DNA from: Bacteroidales bacterium
GTDB lineage: Bacteria; Bacteroidota; Bacteroidia; Bacteroidales; UBA932
Assembly: GCA_024401855.1 (NCBI GenBank)
Contig: JAKSKH010000008.1
Location: 1-64,000, forward strand
DNA: 64,000 nucleotides
Direction: 5' to 3'
Shown: one piece after another, positions 54,216 to 62,063 of the stretch
Layout: every line of letters begins with the position of its first letter
Numbering within the stretch: the first letter of the stretch is position 1
Notes under the pieces: generated by a model
What the model saw: only the letters and a program-made list of their open reading frames with translations
The model's database searches: none
Told to the model about the DNA's origin: nothing
Program-made: the position numbers and the translations under genes

Positions 54216-55178
54216 CTATCTGCGACCGCCGCCTCCGCCATGGAAACCGCCGCCTCCGCCGCCTCCGCTGTGGGAAGAGCTGCCGCCTCCGGAGAAGCTG
54301 CCACCTCCGCCATACGAAGAACCGCCTGAATATCCGCCTGAATATCCACCCGAGCTGCCGGAGCCGCTATAAGAACGCGTCTGGGAGCCGCCACCTCCGG
54401 AATAACCGCGGGAAGTGGAACCGGCAGAAGGCGAAGAGGCAGACCTGGAGAATCCGCGCGAATAGTTGTAGCTGCGTTCGGACGAACTGCGGAAAGTCGG
54501 ACCCACAGAACCTCCTGAAATCACGGAAGTTCCTGTTGTTCCGCGTGTTGCAGACCTGTATCCTGCACTGCCGGAACTGTATGTTCCGGGTCTGCGCCCC
54601 GTTGTGGAGCCCGTTCCGGGATGCACGGTACGGCCCGGGTTGTATGCACCGCCGTTTGTTCTGAACTGAGGGGTATATACGGCATCCCTGTACACAGGTG
54701 TGGGATAAACCGGATAATATGGCCCTATCGGACCCGGACCCCACGGGCCCCAAGGACCCCAAGGACCCCAAGGGCCGTACCATGGATCATACCATGGGCC
54801 ATACCAAGGACTGTACCAGGGACTATAGAATGGATAATACCAATCCCATCCGAAATACAAATACCACGGGCCATGACGGAAGCCTGCCCACCACCATCTG
54901 TTCCAACACGATTCCCAAGGACAACAATTTCCGTAATTGACATTTACGTTGATATTCTTGCTGGTCAGATCGATTTTAAGCGTATCACGATCCTGCCACG
55001 CAATCTTGCGGGCGGCCATTTCAGCAAAATCCTCCTTGGAATACAGATGAACCTGCTCAACTGTCCGGGACTGCCTGCCATACACACCGTCCTGAAACTG
55101 TTGCGGATACTCTGAAAGAGAACCGCACGATGCCAGCAAAAATGCAAGAGGCAACAATAGTGTCAAGCTCCTTTTCAT
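54216..55178 (-). CDS. Lipoprotein with WYGPW-type and Gly/Ser/Tyr-rich low-complexity regions
   Basis: A 320-residue lipoprotein from ATG 55178 (LAFLLASC, Cys18). After a conserved-looking part (about 20-80) with SKEDFAEMAARKIAWQD come aromatic repeats WYSPWYGPWYDPWYGPW and WGPWGPWGPWGP (about 112-145), then a serine/glycine-rich tail ending GGGGGRR. Two cysteines (NCCPWESCW) precede the repeats. It resembles low-complexity Bacteroidales surface proteins annotated only by composition. It is first in the unit with FadL-type and lpxD, and divergent from proS. Function unknown. Confidence 0.8.
   Translation of the reverse strand: MKRSLTLLLPLAFLLASCGSLSEYPQQFQDGVYGRQSRTVEQVHLYSKEDFAEMAARKIAWQDRDTLKIDLTSKNINVNVNYGNCCPWESCWNRWWWAGFRHGPWYLYFGWDWYYPFYSPWYSPWYGPWYDPWYGPWGPWGPWGPWGPGPIGPYYPVYPTPVYRDAVYTPQFRTNGGAYNPGRTVHPGTGSTTGRRPGTYSSGSAGYRSATRGTTGTSVISGGSVGPTFRSSSERSYNYSRGFSRSASSPSAGSTSRGYSGGGGSQTRSYSGSGSSGGYSGGYSGGSSYGGGGSFSGGGSSSHSGGGGGGGFHGGGGGRR
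54728..54840 (-). repeat. Coding tandem repeat of W-(Y/G)-(S/G)-P units
   Basis: Nine-base units (about CCCCAAGGA on the plus strand) encode WGP, followed by longer WYSP/WYGP/WYDP units. Slipped-strand change in copy number is likely. Confidence 0.75.
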
Positions 55179-55206
55179 AACTCTATTTCCTATCAATAAA
55201 AGTTTG

Positions 55207-55214
55207 TATCTTTG
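55207..55214 (+). promoter_or_regulatory. -7 promoter element of proS
   Basis: TATCTTTG at 55207-55214 on the plus strand. The expected -33 position has TTTC around 55186. Leader of about 75 bases before ATG 55297. Confidence 0.55.
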
Positions 55215-55296
55215 CGAAACAACATCTATGCCTGAGACAAAATGTCCTTTCAATAGATGCAAATTTTGAAAAAAAACGCAGAATTTCAAAAAGAAT

Positions 55297-56775
55297 ATGG
55301 CAAAAGAGGTTACAAAAAGGGAAGAGAATTACTCTCAGTGGTACAATGACCTTGCGCTCAAGGCAGATCTTGCGGAGCAGTCAGCGGTAAGAGGATGTAT
55401 GGTAATAAAGCCCTACGGTTACGCTATTTGGGAAAAAATGCAGTCAATCCTGGACGGGATGTTCAAGGAGACGGGTGTTCAGAATGCATACTTCCCCCTT
55501 TTCATCCCAAAATCATTCTTCAGCAAGGAAGCGGAACACGTTGCAGGGTTCGCGAAGGAATGCGCCGTCGTCACCCACCACAGGCTGATGAATGATCCGG
55601 AGGGTAAAGGTGTAGTTGTCGACCCGGACGCCAGACTGGAAGAGGAGCTGATTGTACGTCCCACCTCGGAAACCATCATCTGGAGCACATACAAGAATTG
55701 GATTACCTCATGGAGGGATCTCCCCGTCCTTTGTAACCAGTGGTGCAACGTAGTGCGCTGGGAAATGCGCACCAGGCTTTTCCTCCGCACTGCAGAATTT
55801 CTATGGCAGGAAGGCCATACGGCCCATGCCACGGCTGAGGAAGCGGAAGCGAAGGCCAACGAGATGGTTCAGGTATATGCCAAATTTGCCCGCGAGGTGA
55901 TGGCGCTGCCCGTAATTGTTGGTCACAAAAGCCCGAACGAACGCTTCGCCGGTGCCATCGACACCTTGACCATTGAAGCGATGATGCAGGACGGAAAAGC
56001 TCTGCAGGCGGGAACGTCTCACTTCCTGGGACAGAACTTCGCCAAATCGTTCGATGTCCAGTTTGCGAACAAGGAAGGCAAGCTCGAATATGTCTGGGCA
56101 ACTTCCTGGGGAGTGTCAACCCGTCTCATGGGAGCTCTGATAATGGCCCATGGAGATGACAACGGGCTTGTTCTTCCTCCTAGAATCGCACCAATACAAG
56201 TGGTTATGGTCCCCATATTCAAAACCGACGAGGAAAAGAACGCGGTTCTTGACAAAATGTATGAAATGAAAAAAGGCCTGGAAGCTCTTGGGCACAGCGT
56301 CAAGATCGACAACAGAGACACTTTGAGACCAGGATTCAAATTCGCCGAGTGGGAGCTCAAGGGAGTTCCGGTACGTATCGCAATGGGAGCGAGGGATCTT
56401 GCCGGTGGAACAGTGGAAGTTGCCCGCAGGGACACACTCACAAAAGAGACAATGCCTCTTGAAGGAATAGCGGAGCACGTCCACTCCCTGCTTGACGATA
56501 TCCAGAAGAACATCTACGGGAAAGCGGCCGCATTCCGCGAATCGAACATTGAAAAATGTGACAGCTGGGAAGAATTCAAAGAAAAGATCAAGACCGGCAA
56601 GTTCCTCCTGTGCCACTGGGACGGAACAGCGGAAACAGAGCAGAAAATCAAGGATGAAACCAAGGCCACAATCCGCTGCATTCCCATAGACACATGCGTC
56701 TGTGAAGAAGAAGGAAAAGATATTTATTCCGGCAAGCCTTCAGAAAGGCGAGTTGTATTTGCAATCTCTTATTAG
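55297..56775 (+). CDS. proS: Prolyl-tRNA synthetase (short, eukaryote/archaeal-type)
   Basis: A 492-residue protein. [16 protein letters not shown] (about 117-132), [24 protein letters not shown] (about 152-175) and [24 protein letters not shown] (about 271-294) are class II motifs 1, 2 and 3. There is no editing insertion. The anticodon-binding domain follows, and the C-terminal zinc-type end has CVCEEEGKD. It charges tRNA-Pro. Divergent from the Gly-rich lipoprotein gene. The AGG proline tRNA of this window would be one of its substrates. Confidence 0.97.
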   Translation: MAKEVTKREENYSQWYNDLALKADLAEQSAVRGCMVIKPYGYAIWEKMQSILDGMFKETGVQNAYFPLFIPKSFFSKEAEHVAGFAKECAVVTHHRLMNDPEGKGVVVDPDARLEEELIVRPTSETIIWSTYKNWITSWRDLPVLCNQWCNVVRWEMRTRLFLRTAEFLWQEGHTAHATAEEAEAKANEMVQVYAKFAREVMALPVIVGHKSPNERFAGAIDTLTIEAMMQDGKALQAGTSHFLGQNFAKSFDVQFANKEGKLEYVWATSWGVSTRLMGALIMAHGDDNGLVLPPRIAPIQVVMVPIFKTDEEKNAVLDKMYEMKKGLEALGHSVKIDNRDTLRPGFKFAEWELKGVPVRIAMGARDLAGGTVEVARRDTLTKETMPLEGIAEHVHSLLDDIQKNIYGKAAAFRESNIEKCDSWEEFKEKIKTGKFLLCHWDGTAETEQKIKDETKATIRCIPIDTCVCEEEGKDIYSGKPSERRVVFAISY

Positions 56776-56776
56776 T

Positions 56777-57796
56777 ATGAAAAAAATCACAACATCCATC
56801 CTGTCCGTCATATTCTGTACAGCCATCTTTGCGCAGGATGACCTGCAGAAAGCGGCGGCGGAAGCGGCGGCAGCCATCAACGAAGCTCCCAAAACTGAAG
56901 AGACGGTTTCCAAGCCCCAATATTGGTTCACGTCTGCAGATTTCAATCTGGGATTCAACCAGACAGCCCTTTTCAGCTGGGCGGCAGGAGGATATAATAC
57001 ACTCTCCCTCGCCGCGGGAATTGACGCAAAGGCAAACTATGCAAAAGAACTGCTGAGCTGGAACAACAGACTCCAGCTTGATTACGGTTTCCTCTGGTCT
57101 GCAGACAAGGAGAACCTTCTTCAAAAAAGCAACGACCGCATATACCTTGAAAGCAAATTCGCATACAGGACAGGCGCCAATTCCAAATGGAACTATACGG
57201 CATCCTTCGATTTCCGGTCCCAGTTCACCGACAGCTATGACAGCTATGTCCAGGATGAGGAGACCAAGAAATGGAGCGGCACACTGAAATCCGGTTTCCT
57301 TTCACCCGCATACACGAACGTGGCGCTCGGTATGGAATGGAGCCCCGCCCAATGGTTCAATGTGAACCTGGCACCTGTCACAGGTGGTTTTACAATAGTC
57401 TCAAATCCTTCACTGAGAAAGAACTACGGTATGAAACCTGTAAACGAGATGCTTGACGGAGTAGAAACACAGTACCGTTCATTCCTATTCCAGTTCGGTG
57501 CACAAATCAAGATGAACCTCAAAGCATCCCTCAACGATGTTCTCACCTATGACACACAGCTTGTTGTATTCACTGATTATTTGAACAAGCCGTTTGTATG
57601 GAACAGGGTGAACTGGGATAACAAGTTGAGTTGGAAGGCGGCGAAATTCTTCACTATAGCTCTAAACACGTGGCTGATTTACGACCCTCTTGTTTCCATT
57701 GAGAACAAAAATGGAGAGATGGTACAGAGCCTTGTCCAGTTCAAGGAATTCCTTGCCATCAACTTTACATATACCATTTCCAACAAAAAGAACTAG
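56777..57796 (+). CDS. DUF3078 family protein
   Basis: A 339-residue protein from ATG 56777, one base after proS, with a signal peptide (about 1-19, AIFAQ). An alanine-rich helical segment (KAAAEAAAAINEA) precedes a long beta-rich region with WFTSADFNLGFNQTALFSWAAGGYNT and RIYLESKFAYRT typical of DUF3078, probably an outer-membrane barrel of 12 or so strands. It ends with FTYTISNKKN. The function is unknown. A tilS gene follows after 3 bases. Confidence 0.88.
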   Translation: MKKITTSILSVIFCTAIFAQDDLQKAAAEAAAAINEAPKTEETVSKPQYWFTSADFNLGFNQTALFSWAAGGYNTLSLAAGIDAKANYAKELLSWNNRLQLDYGFLWSADKENLLQKSNDRIYLESKFAYRTGANSKWNYTASFDFRSQFTDSYDSYVQDEETKKWSGTLKSGFLSPAYTNVALGMEWSPAQWFNVNLAPVTGGFTIVSNPSLRKNYGMKPVNEMLDGVETQYRSFLFQFGAQIKMNLKASLNDVLTYDTQLVVFTDYLNKPFVWNRVNWDNKLSWKAAKFFTIALNTWLIYDPLVSIENKNGEMVQSLVQFKEFLAINFTYTISNKKN

Positions 57797-57799
57797 AGC

Positions 57800-58708
57800 T
57801 TGAAAATTCTGCTCGCAGTAAGTGGGGGGATTGACTCCATGTATATGGCAAACAAGGCTTCGGAACTATTTCCCGGAGCCTCTTTTGCCGTTGCCCACTG
57901 CAACTTTTCGCTTCGGGAGGACGAGTCCGACGGAGATGAGCTGTTTGTCAGGGAATGGTGCGATGAAAAAAATATCAAGCTGTATGTAAAGCGCTTCCAG
58001 ACGCGCGATTACGCCACCGCCAAAGGCATAAGTATTGAAATGGCGGCAAGAGAGTTGAGATATTCCTGGTTTTCGGAATTGTGCTCCGAATTCTCCTTCG
58101 ATGCAGTCGCCGTTGCCCACAATGCGAATGACAACGCTGAAACACTGATTCTTAATCTTCTCCGCGGAACAGGATCAAAAGGTCTCAGGGGAATGAGTTG
58201 CATAAGCGGAGAGAATCCGGTGATAGTCAGGCCTCTGCTTGGAACCACAAGGGAAGACATTGAAAGGTGGATGATACGGAACGGAAAGAAATGGAGAGAA
58301 GACAGGACAAATGCGGACAATGATTATAAAAGAAACCGTATCCGCAACCGAATATTCCCTATATTCAAGCAAATAAACCCCTCATTTATCCGAACCCTGA
58401 ACAGAGACATGGCTCATTTCTCTCAAGTGGATGACATTGCGGACGACTATTTCAGGAAAGCCGGGCTTAATCTGGAAAAAGGTGTGGACGTCAGGGAACT
58501 CCTTAAACTGGAGCACTGGGAATACGTGCTGTTCCGACTTGTCGAGCCGTATGGATTCAGCCACGAAACATACGACAAACTCGTGGAATTGCTCCACTCC
58601 GACCGTACAATAAGCGGGAAGACATTCCAGTCTCCCTCTCATGTAATCTCAATAAAGAAAAAGATTATTTCGATAACTCCTCAAGGAACTTTCTCATCCC
58701 GGAAGTAG
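57800..58708 (+). CDS. tilS: tRNA(Ile)-lysidine synthase, short form
   Basis: A 302-residue protein beginning at TTG 57800, 3 bases after the DUF3078 gene. The PP-loop SGGIDS (residues 8-13) binds ATP, and VAHCNFSLREDESDGDE and AHNANDNAETLILNLLRGTG are family motifs. The protein stops at 302 residues, about 130 short of the common length, so the C-terminal domain is absent. Its last 44 bases overlap the end of the convergent sirtuin gene. TilS modifies C34 of tRNA-Ile(CAU). Either a natural short form or a truncated one. Confidence 0.9.
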   Translation: MKILLAVSGGIDSMYMANKASELFPGASFAVAHCNFSLREDESDGDELFVREWCDEKNIKLYVKRFQTRDYATAKGISIEMAARELRYSWFSELCSEFSFDAVAVAHNANDNAETLILNLLRGTGSKGLRGMSCISGENPVIVRPLLGTTREDIERWMIRNGKKWREDRTNADNDYKRNRIRNRIFPIFKQINPSFIRTLNRDMAHFSQVDDIADDYFRKAGLNLEKGVDVRELLKLEHWEYVLFRLVEPYGFSHETYDKLVELLHSDRTISGKTFQSPSHVISIKKKIISITPQGTFSSRK

Positions 58709-59372
58709 CCACATCCTTTATGTGAACAATACGGGGTTCTCTTAACGGCACATCAGCCGGATCGATGATGTATATTCTTGCATCGGGCCTGGCGTATCTG
58801 TAAAGGCTTGCGGCAGGGTAGACTTGAAGGGAAGTCCCTACTATAAGGACAATATCGGCTTTTTCAACTTCCTCCACAGCCTTTTCAAGCTTCGGAACGG
58901 CTTCTCCGAAGAAAACTATGTGAGGTCGCAGCTGACTTCCGTTAGGAGCCTTGTCTCCAAGATTCACGTCTTCATATCCGATGTCAAACACTTCCCTCTC
59001 GGAAAAGGAATCATCATACACACCGGACTCGGGACGGACCTTGGTCACCTCTCCGTGAAGATGAATCACTTTTGTAGAGCCAGCGCGTTCATGCAGATTA
59101 TCCACGTTCTGGGTAATGACCGAAACATCCGCCCTGTCTTCCAGAGATGCTATCATTCTGTGGGCATCATTCGGGAGAACATCCTTCAGTCGGGCCCTCT
59201 GCATGTTGTAAAAATCAAGGACAAGCTTTCTGTTGCGATACCATCCATCTATCGAAGCAACCTCCATGGGATCATAGTTGTCCCACAATCCCCCGTTGTC
59301 CCGATATGTTCCCAACCCGCTTTCCGCACTGACCCCGGCACCGGTCAGGACAGCAATCCTCAATTTTCCCAT
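58665..59372 (-). CDS. NAD-dependent protein deacylase (sirtuin)
   Basis: A 235-residue protein. LTGAGVSAESGLGTYRD (about 9-25) is the NAD site, ITQNVDNLHERAG (about 85-97) and VIHLHGEVT (about 102-110, catalytic His) the catalytic motifs. The usual four zinc cysteines are absent from the segment that normally holds them (YDDSFSEREVF), as in some Bacteroidetes sirtuins. It overlaps the AMP-binding gene upstream by one base (TAATG), so the acyl-adenylating enzyme and a deacylase are coexpressed. Confidence 0.9.
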   Translation of the reverse strand: MGKLRIAVLTGAGVSAESGLGTYRDNGGLWDNYDPMEVASIDGWYRNRKLVLDFYNMQRARLKDVLPNDAHRMIASLEDRADVSVITQNVDNLHERAGSTKVIHLHGEVTKVRPESGVYDDSFSEREVFDIGYEDVNLGDKAPNGSQLRPHIVFFGEAVPKLEKAVEEVEKADIVLIVGTSLQVYPAASLYRYARPDARIYIIDPADVPLREPRIVHIKDVATSGMRKFLEELSK

Positions 59373-61057
59373 TACGAAAGTTTTGTATAGGCAATCTTTC
59401 CTACAAGCGTCTTTGGCAGATCGTCACGAACTTCGATCACATACGGCAAAGCATACTTCGCAACATATTTCCTGCAGTGCTCCATAATGGCATCACGAAG
59501 TTCAGGGGAATCTTCATAACCATCCTTCAGAACCACAAAAGCTTTGACTTTCTGAATTTTGTACGGATCCGGAACGCCAATCACGCAACTCATGCGCACA
59601 GCTTCATGTGAATCCAGTACATTCTCTATCTGTGAGGGATATACATTATATCCGCTTGTCACTATCATCCTCTTTATACGCTGCTTGAAATAAACGAAAC
59701 CTTCGTCATCCATCACACCCAGGTCTCCGGTATGCAGCCAAACGACAGAGTTTTCATCCTTATGAAGTGTATTGCGGTTCTCTTCTTCATGATTGATGTA
59801 CCCCAACATCACGGAAGGACCGGCCAGACAGATTTCACCCTCTGTTCCATAGGGTACTTCCCTGTCCGTACCAACCTCGCAAATGCGGAAATACGTATCA
59901 GGATAAGGCAATCCGATGCTGCCCTCCTTTTCCTTGTCATATGGAGTCAGACAGCACGCAGTAACACATTCCGTAGTACCATAGCCTTCACGTACCCTGA
60001 TGCCTGCGTTATGTTCCTTAAGGAATTTGTCGAACCTTCTTTTAAGTTCTACGGACAAGGAGTCGCCTCCGGAGAAAACTCCCTTGAGACATGAAAGGTC
60101 CACCCCATCCAGATAAGCGTTCCGTGTAATAGCTTCAAACAAAGTAGGAACCCCCGCTATGAAGTTAGGCCTGTTCTTCTTTATGAGCTGAGCATAACTC
60201 TTGACATTGAAACGGGGAACCAGGATAGACGTTCCACCGGCAACCATCATTGTATGAATACAGACACCAAGTCCGAATCCATGGAAAACAGGCATTGCTG
60301 CAAGCATCTTTGTATGACGGATATCTTCATGGCTCATTGCAGCCGTCTGAAGCGCCAGTGCATTGAAACTGTAGTCAGAAAGCATTATTCCTTTGGATAC
60401 CCCGGTCGTTCCACCGGAGAAAAGAACAACGGCTTCCGTTCTGCAATCCTTTTCTACCTGATGATTCTCTACACAACGCTTCCCCTCCTCCAGGAAGTCC
60501 TTCCATTTCATGGTGGAGTCATCCGTCACGACTTTAGGGAACTTACGTTCTGTAGTGAGCCTGAAAAGAATCGGAAGCAAGCCTGGAAGTTCATCGGAAA
60601 CCCTGGCAATTATGAGTTTCTTTATAGGACGCTGCTTCCTGACTTCAATGAATTTCGCATAAAACTGGTCGAGAGTCACCGCAAAATCACAGGAAGCCTC
60701 ATTAAGGTCATATACTATTTCCCCTATTGCACTCAAAGGATGAACCATGGCGGCAATGGCACCTATTCTATTCAGTCCGTACAGACAATATATTGCCTGA
60801 GGAACGTTGGGAAGGCAAACCATAACCCTGTTGCCGGGACGCACCCCTATGGAATAGAAGGCTTCCGCAACGGTTTCTATATTAGCGGCAAGTTCGGAAT
60901 ATGTAATCGCACGGCCCATGAATGTAAGCGCAGGGAAAGATAACTCACGCGCGGCGGTATCAAGAACAGTTGCGCACATTGACTTTTCACCATACTCCAG
61001 ATGAAAAGGGACGTCACCGTAGCATTTCAACCACGGTTCTTTTATTTTATTCTCCAT
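59372..61057 (-). CDS. AMP-binding acyl-adenylating enzyme (acyl-CoA ligase-like)
   Basis: A 561-residue protein. VVLFSGGTTGVSKGIM (about 208-223) is the P-loop; YGTTECVTACCL (about 360-371), HTGDLGVMDDEGFVYF (about 440-455) and the C-terminal catalytic lysine in LPKTLVGKI (about 550) complete the adenylate-forming superfamily. It is most like long-chain fatty acid-CoA ligases. Its start overlaps the acyltransferase stop by one base, and its stop overlaps the sirtuin start. The three could work on protein or small-molecule acylation. Confidence 0.88.
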   Translation of the reverse strand: MENKIKEPWLKCYGDVPFHLEYGEKSMCATVLDTAARELSFPALTFMGRAITYSELAANIETVAEAFYSIGVRPGNRVMVCLPNVPQAIYCLYGLNRIGAIAAMVHPLSAIGEIVYDLNEASCDFAVTLDQFYAKFIEVRKQRPIKKLIIARVSDELPGLLPILFRLTTERKFPKVVTDDSTMKWKDFLEEGKRCVENHQVEKDCRTEAVVLFSGGTTGVSKGIMLSDYSFNALALQTAAMSHEDIRHTKMLAAMPVFHGFGLGVCIHTMMVAGGTSILVPRFNVKSYAQLIKKNRPNFIAGVPTLFEAITRNAYLDGVDLSCLKGVFSGGDSLSVELKRRFDKFLKEHNAGIRVREGYGTTECVTACCLTPYDKEKEGSIGLPYPDTYFRICEVGTDREVPYGTEGEICLAGPSVMLGYINHEEENRNTLHKDENSVVWLHTGDLGVMDDEGFVYFKQRIKRMIVTSGYNVYPSQIENVLDSHEAVRMSCVIGVPDPYKIQKVKAFVVLKDGYEDSPELRDAIMEHCRKYVAKYALPYVIEVRDDLPKTLVGKIAYTKLS

Positions 61058-61953
61058 TAGAACTGAAAATCAACAGGTGTTTGCGCATCAAGATCCAGAA
61101 GTTCAGGATTATTTATCAGATGCCTGAACAGTTTGATGCTCTTTGCGAAATAAAAACCGTCAGCTATTCTCTCATCTATTGTGAATGACAGCTTGATGGT
61201 AGGTTTTACGACATAACTTCCATCCTCCTTGAAAGTGGGAGTATACTTCATTTCACTCATCACCACAAAAAAAGAATTGGTTCCCCACTCGAAGATATGA
61301 TGATAATCAGCACTCATCTTGATACTGCCCAGATTTGTGATATACACGGTGCAATAGCATGGATCATCCTTTGCAAGGAACTTAGGATAAATGCCGTGAT
61401 ATTCAAGACGGCGCAGGAACCATACAAACAACTTGAAAAGCGGCCTTGGAAGATACTGGAAAAAGTTGAACTGGTTTGTAATACCGATTGTCTCGTTATG
61501 GACTCTCACCTTGGAGACGAAGTCACTTACAAAACTGTGGACCTGCTCCACAAGGGAACCTCCGTTCTTATCCACAATAAAACGTGCCAAAGCCTCCTCG
61601 GACGTATCCTCGAACTTTCTCTTTACAACAAAAGACATTTCAATATCACGTCTTTCATACATCCTGTACCCCGATATGAAATAATTCATCTTCGGCCTGA
61701 GGACAATAGTCTTCGCCAAAGCCGCACATATAACATGGAACCAAGTGTATTTGAAATCCGGGTTGGAAGCGTTTTTTTCCTTGACATACCTGTCCAGTTC
61801 CGTAATGTCGAAATCCTCGGACAGCACCGCCTCATTTGCACAACGGGTGGGCATAACAAAGGGCATGATGATATGAAAGGAGTCCAGATTCTTTAAAAAT
61901 ATCCTGTCCCTGCGGTCACGGATACTTTTCTTGCGTATTTCTGCAGACGCCAT
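61057..61953 (-). CDS. CAT-fold (2-oxoacid dehydrogenase acyltransferase-like) protein
   Basis: A 298-residue protein. Residues about 70-290 look like the catalytic domain of E2 acyltransferases (ITNLGSIKMSADYHHIFEWG, LSFTIDERIADGFYFAKSI). The normal catalytic histidine of HxxxDG is replaced, reading ERIADG. There is no lipoyl or binding domain. It is first in the unit with the AMP-binding enzyme and the sirtuin. An acyl carrier or transferase role is possible, but with the histidine changed the chemistry is doubtful. Cytoplasmic by inference. Confidence 0.8.
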   Translation of the reverse strand: MASAEIRKKSIRDRRDRIFLKNLDSFHIIMPFVMPTRCANEAVLSEDFDITELDRYVKEKNASNPDFKYTWFHVICAALAKTIVLRPKMNYFISGYRMYERRDIEMSFVVKRKFEDTSEEALARFIVDKNGGSLVEQVHSFVSDFVSKVRVHNETIGITNQFNFFQYLPRPLFKLFVWFLRRLEYHGIYPKFLAKDDPCYCTVYITNLGSIKMSADYHHIFEWGTNSFFVVMSEMKYTPTFKEDGSYVVKPTIKLSFTIDERIADGFYFAKSIKLFRHLINNPELLDLDAQTPVDFQF

Positions 61954-62049
61954 TGTATTAAGGTTTTAGTCTTGCAATATACGAATAATAATGAATATTA
62001 TTGCAATCGTGTGGCGTTTTTTACGTTTTACAGAATAATTATTAAGTCC

Positions 62050-62057
62050 TATCTTTG
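62050..62057 (+). promoter_or_regulatory. -7 promoter element of the GH92 gene
   Basis: TATCTTTG at 62050-62057, 6 bases before ATG 62064. The -33 region has TTTTA around 62026. A likely leaderless start. Confidence 0.6.
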
Positions 62058-62063
62058 CAGCAT

